Shown: piece after piece, positions 1 to 11,767 of the stretch
How the letters are laid out: every line of letters starts with the position of its first letter
Position numbering within the stretch: position 1 is the first letter of the stretch
Source: Ceriagrion tenellum
Lineage: Eukaryota; Arthropoda; Insecta; Odonata; Coenagrionidae
Direction of reading: 5' to 3'
Assembly: GCA_963169105.1 (NCBI GenBank)
Contig: OY720634.1
Span: forward strand, 118,766,430-118,830,429
Length of the DNA stretch: 64,000 nucleotides
The notes under the pieces: generated by a model
The model's database searches: none
What the model was told of the DNA's origin: nothing
The model's input: the letters and a program-made list of their open reading frames with translations, nothing else
Translations under genes and position numbers: made by a program

Positions 1-3000
1 GTGGAATATTTTCTACAGTTTTGGCACACTTATCGGGAATCATTCTATTAAGGTGGAGTGCGTTTGTAATTTTTGACCTGAAAGCATACATTGACGACTT
101 TTTGGCTGCATATTGTTGAAAATGGTTACAGCCATGCCCGGAACAGAATGAGCGGATAATTGATGAGAGTTTCAGAAACGAGGAATGATTATTGCAGACC
201 ACAATCATTTCCGGACTAAACGAAGTACAACCAATTTATGTCTTCAATAAGATCAACTAACATCAGCTAACACTTGAAGACGCATATAGGTGAGATTTAT
301 TTGTATCTTTCACTCATGATATATTACACTCTAGATGCCCTATGTATTTCTCTTCCATTCCCATAGATTCTCTGTCTTTTTCACACCGCTCCTTTCTCTT
401 GTCTCTCTAGCAGTTCACTGAGTAAATTCCGTCGAAATACTTCCTCCATTATGTGTATTTTCTATATATGAAAGAGAATATCATTTTTAATTTTTTTCTC
501 GTAAGTATTGTAGGTCTTAGTTAGTTTGTAAATTATGGATGTACGTAGTTATATCTCAAGGTTTCCTTTCTTGGCCATGCAACTTAACTTTTCGTCTAGC
601 TGTACCCTTAATGGGCGACAAAATCTTTTTCATGGATTTTCAATTTATTAGGAATCGTTATAGTCGAAATAACTCGACTCTTGAAACACGTGAAATCAAC
701 ATCAGTGCATCAATCTACATGAAAGATCAGTTCTAGAAAACTTTGACCCTCCCTGGGTAATATAGGTTTTGTATGTACTTGTGCTAAATGTCTGAACATC
801 ATTATTGGCTATTGACCGCGCATGAAATATCCGGCAAGATGTAGCTACTGCATGACTTAGTACCTTGTATTACTATTCTTTAGTCGCATTAATAATACTA
901 ACCAGTCGTTGGATATAACTAGTAGTTGTAAATAGTAAACTGTATGATAGCATGCTCGTTCTTGTAGTACTACCTTAGTTTATAGTCTGACCGTGTATTG
1001 TCATCCTGACTGCTTTTGCCGGCCCCTGGCATCCGGGCGAGCGTACACGGTTCTGATTTCGGCTGAGATGAGTGTTGCATGCCTGGTGTGAAATCACCCC
1101 GTGACACACGATAGTGGTGGTTTGCACCGTATTTCGTAGATGTAGATGAAAATAATAGCCTAATATTCTTGCAGCAGTTTAGGAGATGCTAAAAAATTGG
1201 AAAAAGTTAAGTTGATGAAATTATGGGCTTAGTTAAGGTAATTAGTGCTGTCCACAAATAACTTTAGACATGACTAATTTACTTTAATTCCTTTACTTAC
1301 ATTGCTTCCTATCATAACAGCTGAAAACTTTAAGGTACTTGATGGGATTTCATTGTCAAACACACATGCAACACATCTGCAGGGGTCGTGGAGGAGATAT
1401 CTTCCTTCTCCTTCACTGCTTTTGGACAGGGCTTATCGAAGGCTATTCACACTCCTACCCTCTAATCTCCTACGCGCCGGGATCGATGGGTAGATTTCGC
1501 CACGAAGGCCCAGAGAGCATCCTTCTTTTACACTTGATTGACTAAGCTGTTCTTTCGAGTGGAACCTATCGACCACCCAACAGGGGGAAATGAAAAATTT
1601 GTAAACCTTCACCCAATTGATTGAAAGTAATTCCATTCCGAGAAATGTATCGCATCGTTTTCGGCGTAAAAACTATACCTCGCGACTCTATCGCCGCCTA
1701 GTTTTGCAACGGATCAAATATGCACATCAAAGGACCGCTACCTATTTTCAGGATTAAATAAATGAAAAAATACAATAAATTGACCAAATACAATTTTTGT
1801 GACAAAAGAAGCACTCTTTGATTTATTTATGCAAGTATTTGTAAAGAAATATAACTTTAAGGAACGGACCAAAAAGGATTGCTTGGGGACAAAAAGGACT
1901 ATTTTTAATTTCTTTATTTATACAGTTGCATCGATTATTTCCTCAAATGGCGAGATTGAAGGCATTGCCGCATACACACTACACATCTCTGAGCGTAGCT
2001 AGGAAAGATACTTCTTCACAAGACATAAAGGCTTCGTCCAGCAACTCTGTGCCTAATATTGCAGCTATCAAACCATGTGAAGGAAAAAAGGAGCCAAATT
2101 GAAATTCGCGAGATTTAAATAGCGAATTATGCTTGGTATATCCCAAAATCGATTGTATATCCCAAAATCGATGAGATGAGAAGAGCCCAATTTTAATTTC
2201 AGAATAAGAAAATTCCACCAAATAATGAATGAAAATATTAGGTTTATTAATGGGATATTGTTGATGATAGTTCACACTGCACATCTCAGGGATTCACAGG
2301 GAACGGAATCTTTCTCCTGCCACGCTCTCTTGGGCTGGGTATTTTCATTGAGATTTCACACGTCTACCTCTACCCTAAGCTGCGTAAATTTCTTAAGAAT
2401 GCCAAGGGAAATTCCTCCTGTATCTTCCACTGACTTAGCGGTTTTTTTTTATGCAAAAAGATAGATAAAACAAGATAAAACATTATAAAAAAGATAGATG
2501 CACAGAGATAAATAAACCTTTTAGTAGGCTCACCTAATATATTAAAAATCACTAGAGTGCTGCGAAATGACGGCATTATTTTCGAAGCAAACATAATACT
2601 CAGAGATTTCATGGCTTAATGCCGCATTGCTATATAGACTGCGCACCGCCAAAAATGAAATTTTTTACTTTTCTAAAATTAAATGAAACACTGTATCGAT
2701 TTGTATCATATTGTGATGAATATCGCAATACCGGAATTTATTATCACATTCCAATTAATATAAATAACATGATATCGGACAGCGAGGAATAATATGAATA
2801 ATATCGGAGAATTACATATAGTAAATCCGACATATTGAACATTGCATTTAAGTGCTTCTATATCGCTTGGGCTCTGTTAAAAAATACATTGCCAACTCTG
2901 CGGGCGCCTATTGTTTTAACGGCTGAATCGATTCAAGGGAAATAAAGGTGAAAAAAGTGTCGCGGTTTTACCTCGAAAATGGTGCAGTGATGTTGCTGAT

Positions 3001-3365
3001 ATTGATTGGTTGCGAGTAAATTGTGATGAGCTGCTCAGTTTTTTTATGATCAACTATTCAGGTTCTCTTCGTTCCCGTTGTTGGAAAAATGAAGTCTTCC
3101 TTGGTGTGTCAATTGATTACCCGCAGCGTTGTCTCCACTCATTTGCTTGGTGCATATTTTATCATTCTCCGCATCAAAAATGTGCAATGATCGACCATCT
3201 CTTCCGCCGAAGAGAACTTTTCCGACAGAATAGGCGATTACCCAATGCATATGTTTTTCAAACCTCCGGTTACGAGATCAGGCATTTTTAAAAAAAAATG
3301 TGTAGTTTTTAATGTTCCCTTTGGATATTGTCGGATTTTTTAATGGAAAGCTAGGAAAAGGCTTC
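1..3365. other. AT-rich non-coding sequence, no gene recognised
   Basis: Open frames here are under about 100 codons, often overlap on opposite strands, and show no recognisable domain or start context. The only local structure seen is a 17 bp unit (TATATCCCAAAATCGAT) present twice, at 2137-2153 and 2156-2172. The stretch at 1020-1110 is somewhat richer in GC but contains nothing I can identify. Confidence 0.6.
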
Positions 3366-3379
3366 AATATAGACTTAAT

Positions 3380-4090
3380 GATTCATCAAATGGAGAATAG
3401 CCCCAGATAAGGAGGAGTTCATGAGAAAAAGACCCCTGCTGAGCTCAAAGAAGATAGGACTACAAGCCAAGAAACAATTCGTGAAAACATTCATGTGGAG
3501 CCGGGCACGGAATGGATCGGAAGCATGGACCATTGGAAAAGCTGCCCAGAAAAAACTAGAGCCCTGAAAGTTCTTAGCATGCATATTAAGAAACGCAGAA
3601 CTTATACTGACGATAACAATAACTATCCACAACGAAATATACACAGTATCCTCTTAACTGTTTGATTACGTATCCAAACGGAAGGTATATATTTATATAA
3701 TATATATTTTATAGTTCTTTTACCGATGATGCCATAACCTAAAAACCTGGTGGTGGAGGAGGATACTGACTGATGAAATGGATGGACGAAATGAGAAATG
3801 ATTAAGTTTACAGAAGAGTAGAAGTGGAAAGAACCATATGGAATACCATACAGAAAAGAAGAACCAGATGGATTGGACACTCCCTGAGACACAATTGGTT
3901 TGTGAAGAGCATTATTGAAGGTCAAATAGAGGGAAAAGTCCCCAGAGGAAGACCCAGGAATAAGTTCATGGACCAAAATAAGAGGAAAGTACATAGGAAG
4001 AGATACCGGGAGGGAGGGAACTAGCATTAGATTAAGAAGAGTGGAGGGTTGCAGTCAACCAATCTTCGGATGGAACGACCAAAGATGACC
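3380..4090 (+). mobile_element. Non-LTR retrotransposon 3' fragment, copy A (reverse-transcriptase tail)
   Basis: Decayed C-terminal end of a non-LTR (LINE) reverse transcriptase. Part 1 (3380-3569) reads in one frame as FVKTFMWSRARNGSEAWT followed by IGKAAQKKLE, the conserved post-RT block of endonuclease-reverse-transcriptase LINEs (RTE/BovB-like proteins are the closest I know, inference). Part 2 (3745-4022) reads RRTRWIGHSLRHN, then VPRGRPRNKFMDQ, the basic GRPR tail. The two parts are split by a ~172 bp segment (3566-3737) that is one arm of an inverted repeat. After the stop, the 3' untranslated sequence (to 4090) is shared with the copies at 8.2 and 15.4 kb. Frameshifts and the split make it non-functional. 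The endonuclease and main RT domains are missing. Confidence 0.82.
3566..3737 (-). repeat. Inverted repeat, left arm (inserted inside LINE copy A)
   Basis: This segment interrupts the reverse-transcriptase tail between the QKKLE block and the following VVEED block. Its reverse complement matches 4155-4306 at high identity, for example GGCATCATCGGTAAAAGAAC at one end and GCTAAGAACTTTC at the other. It carries about 20 extra AT bases near 3680-3705. No protein is encoded. Confidence 0.8.
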
Positions 4091-4154
4091 AAGAACCAAA
4101 ACACAAGCACTTTTCACTATTCTGCTCATGTTTTGCTCAACATCTTTCGCTTAC

Positions 4155-4306
4155 TTATGGCATCATCGGTAAAAGAACTATAAAAACCTTCCGTTTGGAT
4201 AAGTAAGGAAACAGTTAAGAGGATACTGTGTATATTTCATTGTGAATTGCTGTCGTTATCGTCAGTATAAGTATTGTGTTTCTTAATATGGATGCTAAGA
4301 ACTTTC
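4155..4306 (+). repeat. Inverted repeat, right arm
   Basis: Second copy of the segment at 3566-3737, in the opposite orientation, starting about 65 bases after the end of LINE copy A. Together the arms could fold into a ~150 bp stem around the LINE tail. They may be two independent insertions of one unnamed small element, or one fold-back element. Confidence 0.8.
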
Positions 4307-4309
4307 CTA

Positions 4310-5280
4310 GAGGCCAGTAGTATTAGATTTCTCAGGGAATCCAGTTTTTGGCTTTTTCTCTAGACGGACAATTGAACCGTAGGAAATACTGTCAAATAAA
4401 TGAAATTTTATTTCGTTGCAGGGGCACTAGTTGTTTCTATTCATGTGACAAACTTAAGAACCTTGATGTATCAATCCGCAAGACAAATTACGGATCGAAA
4501 TTGTTGTATAATCTTTAAGTCAATGTGCCTTTTTGTCTGTTCTAATAGGGTTTTATATCCCAACTACTCAACTATGACGTGAATCTATTGACTTACTGTG
4601 GGTTAACAAGGTACAGCAATTTTCAAGGATAATGGCGAAGATTGCTTAATTTAGTACGATTAAAATACGACAAAAGCACAGGCGTTTGAGCCTTTAAATG
4701 ATTAGCAGGGGATGTGGACACCTGAAGCAAAATCTTTAGATGGATTCAATTAAGTGGCACCTATATAGTGCCATGGCAGTTCCATTATCATGTCAGGGTA
4801 CATTTGGTGAAGAGAAGAGCGGAATCAGAGTATTTGACCTCAAGAATTTCCGAGGGACATAATGCGAAGAATTATGGATAAATCAAACTATTTCAATGAG
4901 GATACTTCAATGCAATAAACACCCCCATACCCAAGTTAGTGGATAAAATTAGGCAAACTAGCAAATAAATTCACTCTGTCTGAGTCATGTGTGCTCAGTT
5001 CTTAAGAAAACTTAATAGACGAAAACACAACTTATAAGTACATTTTGTGATCTGTGCTTTCCAAACGATTTATTTTCGCAAACGACTTTCATCCTCAGAC
5101 TTCTTATCGCATTTCGCCGCAAGTATTGAATGTGCCCCAGGGAAAGAATCCCACCCCCGCAGGCGATCACCTTGTCCCCAACTGTCCCCAAAATCCGCCA
5201 CTGTTCCAACACATCCCAATCCCTCATGAAACTCACTCGACGCTCTCCATCCTCACCAGATTCACCTTCCGCCCTCAGCC
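4310..5280. other. AT-rich sequence, nothing recognised
   Basis: No repeat partner in the window, RNA gene or credible exon was seen here. The short frame at 4400-4582 has no domain I recognise. Confidence 0.5.
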
Positions 5281-5282
5281 TC

Positions 5283-5600
5283 ACATGACAGGAGAGGAGA
5301 TGAGAATTGGGGGAAGCGAGAGAAAGGAAGAGCAGAAGAAAGAGAGGAGGAAAGAGGAAGATTGGAAGGGAGACTCGGGTAGTGTGGAGGCTGACACTCA
5401 TGTGGAATGGATGTGTAAAGAGGGGGGGAGATAGTAGACATTTTTTTTCCTCGGAAGGGAATCCATCCCATCGAAACGAACCGACCGAATTGGTATGACG
5501 AGGAAGAGCTGGACGGTAGGGAGAGGGCTGCAAGGAGGAAGATGAGAAAGAGGGGACATGAGGGACATGGAAAGGAGGAAGATAAACCCGGATCACTCGC
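5283..5600 (+). repeat. Polypurine island (GGA/GAA-rich)
   Basis: Strong strand asymmetry: the plus strand is mostly G and A. The long frames here (194 aa on minus, 126 aa on plus) are artefacts of low complexity: their products are S/P/L-rich or R/K/E-rich and overlap each other on both strands. Comparable islands recur through the window. Confidence 0.7.
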
Positions 5601-6164
5601 TACCGTAGCATAGTGTTTGCGAAACTTGGTGGCAGTCGCATGTCCAAAGCATGACGTCAAGATGGGGGAATGCTCGTACAAGAGTGGATGGCTAAAGATC
5701 GTAAGAAGAGAACAGTGCAACAGAGATAGTCAACGCTTCCCACATAATTGAATTTTAGTTGAGGGAGTGGGAAAATGTCGGCAGCGCGTTTCACGATGAA
5801 GTTTACGATCCAAGCGAAGCCGAATCATAATACGAAGAAATTTATGTCAACTAATTGGAGAATTCAATCTAAACGTTTGTATTTACAGCCTTAAAGACCT
5901 AGAATACTGATGTGAGAGATATAATGAATATTTTAAAGCTAGTACGAAGGCTTGTGACCACGGGAATCGTAGAGAAACGCGGAGGCTACTTCACCCTCCC
6001 GCGCGGAGTTAGTTCGTCGGCCTCGGAAGACTCTGTCACTGAAAAGTGTTCCGCACAACTGCCACCATGTTTTGCGTCCACCACATTACATGGCTACAAT
6101 TTCGCGTGTGCGCACTAACACCATGTTTAGCTCTAACGATGGAATGTGCGATGGTCGGTGTGAG

Positions 6165-6320
6165 GGGGCATTAGTGGGAGTAGGAGGAGAAAGAAGCGGG
6201 GACAGAAGTGGACGAGGGTGGAAAACGGAGAGAAAAGACAGGCGTGAAGGAAGGAGAAGGATGGCCCGGAGGGAAGGACAATGGGAAAAGAAAAGGGAGT
6301 GAAAACGGAGGAAAAAAGAT
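6165..6320 (+). repeat. Polypurine island
   Basis: GGAGA/GAAGG-rich plus strand. Frames on both strands (6072-6302 plus; 6086-6458 minus) are low-complexity shadows. Confidence 0.65.
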
Positions 6321-6329
6321 GGGCAGTGC

Positions 6330-7890
6330 ACGCCCGGAGTTGAAAGGCATTCCTCGGTGCGCGCGTCGGTAAATGAGTTTGCCGAGGAACGTGAGGTAGG
6401 GCATTAAACAGGGCGGGGTCCCATGACAGGTGTCATTTCGCGTGCGTACTTCTCTCAATGGTCCGGGCTCAATGCTTGAAAAGACGGTGACAATTTTTAG
6501 TCAGGTATCATTTCTACGCTCCCTGTTAGCATTGCCTTCAGACTTGGCTGGCGCCTGCGAATGAGGTATGCGTCGCCCTATGAGCAATTCTCGAATTCAA
6601 GTTATCACAAAGGGATGTGGGGAAACGAGCGGACCTCTCATGCAAGTAATAGCTACCAATGGACTATCAAGCAAAAACGAAATATCAAAATGTTTGCTTT
6701 AACAACGCCAATCTTGTTTAAAAACATATTCTGCTTCAACAGCCCAACACAGGGTACCTTCATGAGGCAAATTTTCATCGACTTAGAGTAGATGGGTGTG
6801 TAGACGCAGGGATTTGAAGGTTAATTTTTAATTATTATTTCATTAATTAAAACAAATTAATGAAATCAACATGTCACCGGGCGAGCATTGTCCAAAAAAA
6901 ATAAGAAACACCATGTTTCTGCGTATTATTTCAGGTTTACGAGCACATACATTAGGGTCAATCATCTTGGAAGCACCGTCGCCACTCTTCGAATAATAGC
7001 TTCGTTTTCCTTGAGTAACTGAATAATATTTTGCCCACAAAATGATAATGATAATATATTTTTATAGGCTTTAATTCTCTCAAGACCCATCGCGATATAA
7101 ATAGTTACGTTGACCCACAGATTGCCTCTCTAATTTACTCTCTTCCCTTTCCTTAAGTCCTCACCTCGGGAACTTTCAAAACACCTCCCGAATCCTGGAT
7201 ACATGGAGTAGCACTCATCGAATTGGATACTAAACGAACATCTCGCGACCCCTCATTGAGGTAGCCCAGTGACGAAGGAGAAATTTTTTTCTCCAATCTG
7301 TGCCTCTCTCAGATCTACCTTGGCCTAATTTCACGACCATCAACTTTATTACGGTTTCAATAGCGAGAGAATTGAAGGGGTTGGTCGATAATCGACGAAA
7401 TCGGAAAGAATAGTTACTGAAACCTGATTCTGGGTTTGTTTACCCTAATCCACCGTAACTTCCAGATATATTGATTTCCATGCTAAAAATGTAATTTTAT
7501 TAGTAGAATAAGAGCAATCTGATTTTCCAGTCAAGTTTGGAATCGCAACAATCATCCTAGCAAAAGCATCATAAATTAGAGAAAGATAAAACGATAGCTC
7601 TTTTTCCCTCGCTAAGCCCGTTCATATCATTTGTATTTTAATATCTGCGGCTGAATAACTAATTAACGATAAAACATTCATCGCTGAGTCAGATAACGAT
7701 AATCGGAGGACTCAACCAAATCTCTATCGCAGCGTGTTTGGGAGGAATTTGGGACGACGTAGGCTTCAGAGGAGAGAAGGTCCTTGGTTAGCAAAGGGGG
7801 AAAGTGAGAAGGGATAAATATTATGCATCCCTTCACCGTGAAGAAAAGGCGCAAATTGGAAGCGAGGGAAAGAACCGAACACTAGGGGTA
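6330..7890. other. Unannotated sequence, nothing recognised
   Basis: AT-rich DNA with scattered short frames. I saw no repeat shared with the rest of the window, no RNA gene and no splice-supported exon. Confidence 0.5.
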
Positions 7891-7894
7891 GGGG

Positions 7895-8045
7895 GTGCTT
7901 CCTTCACCAGCTTTCTTCCCTCCCATCTCATCGGCAAACCTTTCACCGCCACCCCCACTCACGAGCCCTCTCATCTTTCTACCCTTTCCCTTCTTCAATT
8001 CCTTCTTTTCCTCGTCCTCCACTCACTCTTTCCATTTCGGGAGGC
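7895..8045 (-). repeat. Polypyrimidine tract (purine-rich on minus strand)
   Basis: C/T-rich on the plus strand, the same compositional type as the purine islands but in the opposite orientation. It lies directly upstream of LINE copy B. Confidence 0.55.
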
Positions 8046-8195
8046 GTGTAAAAGGATAAGGACGGAACGCTAAGCAAAGACCGGCCGGGGAAGGAGGAGA
8101 GCGCCAGGAGAAAAAAATCTGTAGAGACCCCTTGGGGATACGGTATGTGTGACTACAAAAGTTGGTGCGATTAGGAAATGGTTTTCTAATATCTA

Positions 8196-8545
8196 TTTGA
8201 CGTTAATCTGGTGCTGGAGGAGGACGCTGAAGATAAAATGGACGTAAATAATAAGAAATGATGAAGTGTACAGAAGAGTAGAAGAGGAAAGGACCATAAG
8301 GAACACCATGGAGAAAAGAGGAACCAAATGGATTGGACATACACTGAGACACGATGGATTTGTGAAAAACATAATTGAAGGGAAAATAAGTGAAAATTCC
8401 CCAGAGGAAGACCCAGGATAAAGATCATGGACCAAATATAGAGGAAAGTACATAGAAAGAGGTGCCAGGAGGTAAAGGAACTGGTATTAGATAGGTAAGG
8501 GAGGAGGGCTGCAGTCAGCCGATCTTCGGATTAAACGACCAATGA
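8196..8545 (+). mobile_element. Non-LTR retrotransposon 3' fragment, copy B
   Basis: Nucleotide alignment by eye to copies A and D shows the same order: CTGGAGGAGGA, then GATGAAGTGTACAGAAGA, then a stretch encoding the TKWIGHTLRHDGFVKN-like block in shifted frames, then GTCCCCAGAGGAAG-like sequence (here with changes), then the shared 3' untranslated end GATCTTCGGAT. Several single-base frameshifts mean no frame is continuous. It is truncated at the 5' side at the same block as the downstream part of copy A. Confidence 0.8.
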
Positions 8546-8640
8546 TTATTTGACGTTAACCGCCAGATTAAGCTACCGGATGTTAAATACGAACTCAAGT
8601 TTTGTCTACGTCTACGCGGGTACCCAACTAACAACCTCAA

Positions 8641-8700
8641 GGTGGCGGTGGAATCCCGCCCTACGAATGCAAATGCATCGTTAAGCGCCCTGTCACACTG
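8641..8700 (-). mobile_element. tRNA-derived SINE head (fragment)
   Basis: On the minus strand it reads GCGCTTAACGATGC, then GCATTCGTAGGGCGGGATTC, then CACCGCC. This is the layout of an A-box-like region, anticodon-arm-like region and B box (GGGATTCCACC, a degenerate GGTTCGAANCC). No complete cloverleaf or 3' end is present, so it is a SINE remnant rather than a tRNA gene. Confidence 0.45.
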
Positions 8701-9605
8701 TTATAATCGATCTTAATTTATTTCGTTTTTTGCCAAACGAGCAACGCATGGAAGGGACTACATGTGTAGAAAGCTTCTAGTGATTATTCTACTCGTACGG
8801 GACAGGAATTGATCCTATTCATCACAAGAACTATATTTTTAGAGTAGTTTTGCATGAGACGTCAGATTGGTGGATAGTTGACGTGATGGCAATCGATAGG
8901 AGAAATAATTAACTTCGGTTATCATACCAAGATAATTATGCTAAACGATACTCCCGATGTACTACACCAGATTTCAGATTATCGGATTCAACATCATCAT
9001 TAGCAGAGTGATTCGTTCAAATGGATCATTGCAGTCTTTCATCTTTTCCTAGTTAATGCTTACTTCCTGTAAGTTCTTCTTGTATACTTCCCTCTTTATT
9101 TGGTCAATGTTATTATCCCTTGGCTTTACCAAAACCGGGCTGAAGGGGTAAGATAAGAAGGGATAAGAAGGTAAGAAGCAGGTAGATTGTAAGTTTTTCG
9201 GGGACTTGACCTGCCATTGTAACCATTTGCGCCACTTCAGACTTGGGATTTAAATTAGGATTGAGACTACAGGCTTGGGATTTAAAGACAGTTGTAGGGA
9301 AACCGTGAACCAGCGTTTACGTTTTTTACTTCTGCTGCAAATTATGGTTTTAAAAAAAGAAGAAATAGTCATTGGAATGAAGAATTCTCCAAGTATTGAC
9401 ATTTCAATTAGGAGGTCTAGTTTATCCGGAAGTAGATATGTCGGCGACTGTTTCCAGATCCAGGTGGTTTTTTCTTTAACCATGGCAATTTATTGCTATC
9501 TTAACTGCATCTGAAAGGGGTTTGAAGTTTTAGTCCCATTCGTCGGTTGAAGCACTGAACTTGATATACTCTGCACACAAAAGGAGGGAATCGGAATACT
9601 AATGG
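8701..9605. other. Unannotated sequence with one short LINE remnant
   Basis: Mostly featureless. At 9085-9108 the minus strand reads GACCAAATAAAGAGGGAAGT, matching the conserved end of the LINE tail (GACCAAAT..AGAGGAAAGTAC in copies A, B and D). It is probably a tiny relic of the same family. Confidence 0.4.
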
Positions 9606-9611
9606 AAAATC

Positions 9612-9690
9612 TACTGAACTGCCGGGATTTGAATCCGATCCCTAGGGATGAGAAGGCAGTGCTTTACTCACCACACAAACCCGATCCACT
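9612..9690 (-). mobile_element. tRNA-derived SINE head
   Basis: On the minus strand an A-box-like TGGTGAGTAAAGCACTG is followed about 30 bases later by a near-perfect B box, GGATTCAAATCCC (9624-9636 on plus). The spacing fits an RNA polymerase III internal promoter. No tRNA cloverleaf closes, so I call it a SINE. Confidence 0.6.
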
Positions 9691-9699
9691 CCTCCCACT

Positions 9700-11030
9700 T
9701 GGGATGGTATACAAAGAGAAAGCGGGAATGCGGAGAAAAGCATGGCAAAGAAGGGGTGTGTGCTAGGAAAAAGTAATACGCAAAGAGGCCTCGGGGATGC
9801 GGTGTGTGTTGGCATAAGCTTAGATCGTATATACTCCTGGTATAGCTATCACAACATTTCTTGGCACCGACCTGCCGGAGATGGGAAGGTCGAATCGGAT
9901 GGAGCGAAAGGAAAGGACGGAGAGATGAAAGCATGGACAACGAGAGAGAGAGAGGGAAAGTATGTGAGACAGGGGACCTTAAATACTTCACAAAAAAAGG
10001 TACGATGCACTCACGAACAAACGTAAGGCTAATTGAGAAGTTGTTTAAATCGCTCAGCTGTATAAATTTATCAAGGAGCCTATCTTGAGGTCTAATTGCC
10101 AGTAGAGTCGAAACGGGACGGCAGGTAGAGGCGAGTCATCAATGCTTGGAGCGCTTTTGTTGGTGGCCAGGTTTTCTGGCTGACTCTCCACGCTAATAAT
10201 CTTTCACCCCCATTGCGCCGGATTATTTTAGTTCCGAGGCCCATGCCTACAATCGAGCACTGCCCAGAGCCAGAAAATATTGCTATTGCTTAACGACCTC
10301 AGTGAAAAAAGTTGTCTTCACAAGAACTAAGAGACGCAGGACGTCTGCCGATAGAGCTCGAAAAAGTATCAATCTAAGAGTCATAATTTTTTTACTAAAC
10401 GAAATTGCCTATTCTTTTGATCAAACTTAGCTCAAGACGGAAAGAAAGAGAAAATGCTCCATATTCGCAAATACGCCTCAAAATAGGTGGCTATGGAACG
10501 AAAAACCGATTTATTGCCTTTTTATTTGAAATTAAAGACTGAGGAAAGTGATATTTCTCATTACCTACTTATCTGTACCACAAATAGTTCCGACGCTTGA
10601 GTAGGACAAGCGGGGCAACTGTCCCGGACCTCGAGTTTTGGAGGAACTCCAGGGTTACTTCAGGGCGGAAAAATATAACGATAATATTTTGATGCGTCCG
10701 TTATAATAACGTATCAGATATTGGTCGCCGTAAATTTTAATCGTCGCTTTTTGTAACTAGATACCGAAATTCATGCGCTATAAAAGACTCAGTCTACATT
10801 TTAGGACTTTTAATATATTCGCTCTTATTGAAAAGTATTAAATCATACGACAAATTGGTTTTATAATTTGGACTCGAATAGTTACATTTTTAGGACCCTT
10901 AAACCATAGTTGCCCAGGGCCACACACAACATAGCTGCCTGATGTTCTACAAGGCTTTGTTGGCCGGGGTCCCGCAAGCCATAGGGGTGGCCGTGACCAC
11001 AACTATTAAAATATTTGCTAAGTCCTCCCC
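9700..11030. other. Unannotated sequence with a short GA tract
   Basis: A purine-rich stretch with a (GA)n run lies at about 9890-9960. Around 10610-10650 and 10905-10925 there are opposed GGGCAACT words that could belong to an old inverted-repeat element, but the arms are too short to call. No gene seen. Confidence 0.4.
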
Positions 11031-11036
11031 GGTTTT

Positions 11037-11130
11037 CTTGTAAATTTGAAATTTTGGGTTCTCCTCGCGTTGCAGCATTTTAGCGGACGACCGTTTCGCC
11101 GGCATTCCAGTCGGCATCATCAGGTCCGAA
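11037..11130 (-). repeat. Hammerhead-bearing inverted arm, left
   Basis: A ~95 bp segment whose reverse complement matches 11768-11862 at roughly 85 percent identity by eye. Both share the order CGGAC, ribozyme-like core, GTCC, TAAAATGCTGCA, GGAGAACCC, ATTTACAAG. The two arms point in opposite directions and bracket a ~640 bp interior. Confidence 0.85.
11084..11128 (-). ncRNA. Candidate hammerhead ribozyme (best copy)
   Basis: Minus-strand order: CGGAC (stem I, 5' side), CTGATGA (core), T, GCCG-loop-CGGC (stem II), GAAAC (core), GGTC (end of stem III plus cleavage triplet), GTCCG (stem I, 3' side). Stem I is 5 perfect pairs and stem II is 4 pairs with a ~10 nt loop. Stem III is tiny, with 1-2 pairs, as in the minimal hammerheads described for Penelope-like retroelements. 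The predicted cut follows the C of GGTC. The odd point is one extra T between the CTGATGA core and stem II; most of the related motifs in this window share it, so it looks like a family trait. Activity is not shown. Confidence 0.6.
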
Positions 11131-11133
11131 GGT

Positions 11134-11740
11134 ACATATTTATATATTTACAGACCCGACCGGAAAACAATGAAAAAATCAAGGGACGGATATTTTTTGC
11201 AGCCACCGCCGTTATACTTCCCTTCTCCCCCACCTCTTCCGTCGAGAACCCATGATCCTCTCATCGTGACATCATGCTACTTATGTAAAAGCTCATGAAC
11301 ATTGAATGTATGCGACGAAGCGCTTCTCTCTCTCGTGTATTTGCGACTGAAACGTGTGTGCTTGCGCAAGAAAGGAGATGAAAAAATTTCTGTTTTTTTT
11401 TCATAATTTTTCGAAATTATATCTGCTATGATGTCGCGTCGAAAATTGATCCTAATGGCGAAGTGATGGAAAAACTCTCAGGTATAGTTGGCAAATATTT
11501 CATCAATTGGTTTCATCACTAGAAGTCGATAAGACATATTTTTATTGGGAATACAATGACAACTAGACATAAAAAATGGTCATGGCCATGTTGTGACTAG
11601 GGAATTACGAATGAACATTTAAAAAAACCTAATTAGGTTAATTTTGATTCTCAATTATATCATTCACGACTGTTTCAGCCTTTGAGAAATCGCAGCAAAC
11701 CACTATAGCCTAACTCATCATGGAATGAGCATCACAAAAA
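11134..11740 (+). repeat. Dispersed ~600 bp repeat, copy 1
   Basis: Matches 12708-13472 in the same orientation. Shared landmarks in order include AAGGGACGGATATTTTTTGC, CATGATCCTCTCA, GTGACATCATGCTACTTA, AACATTGAATGTATGCGACG, TCTGCTATGATGTCGCG, ATTGGTCATGGCCATG-type sequence, and CTCATCAT.GAATGAGC at the end. It fills nearly all the space between the two hammerhead-bearing arms. No convincing protein is encoded. Confidence 0.9.
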
Positions 11741-11767
11741 AATTGAAAAGTTAAAGACACAGGAGCA

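Noticed and set aside
3720..3740. CCGATGATGCC resembling the hammerhead core
   Set aside because: No following hairpin or GAAAC; part of the inverted-repeat arm.
5012..5596. 194-codon minus-strand frame
   Set aside because: It overlaps the purine island, is S/P/L-rich, overlaps other frames on both strands and has no domain.
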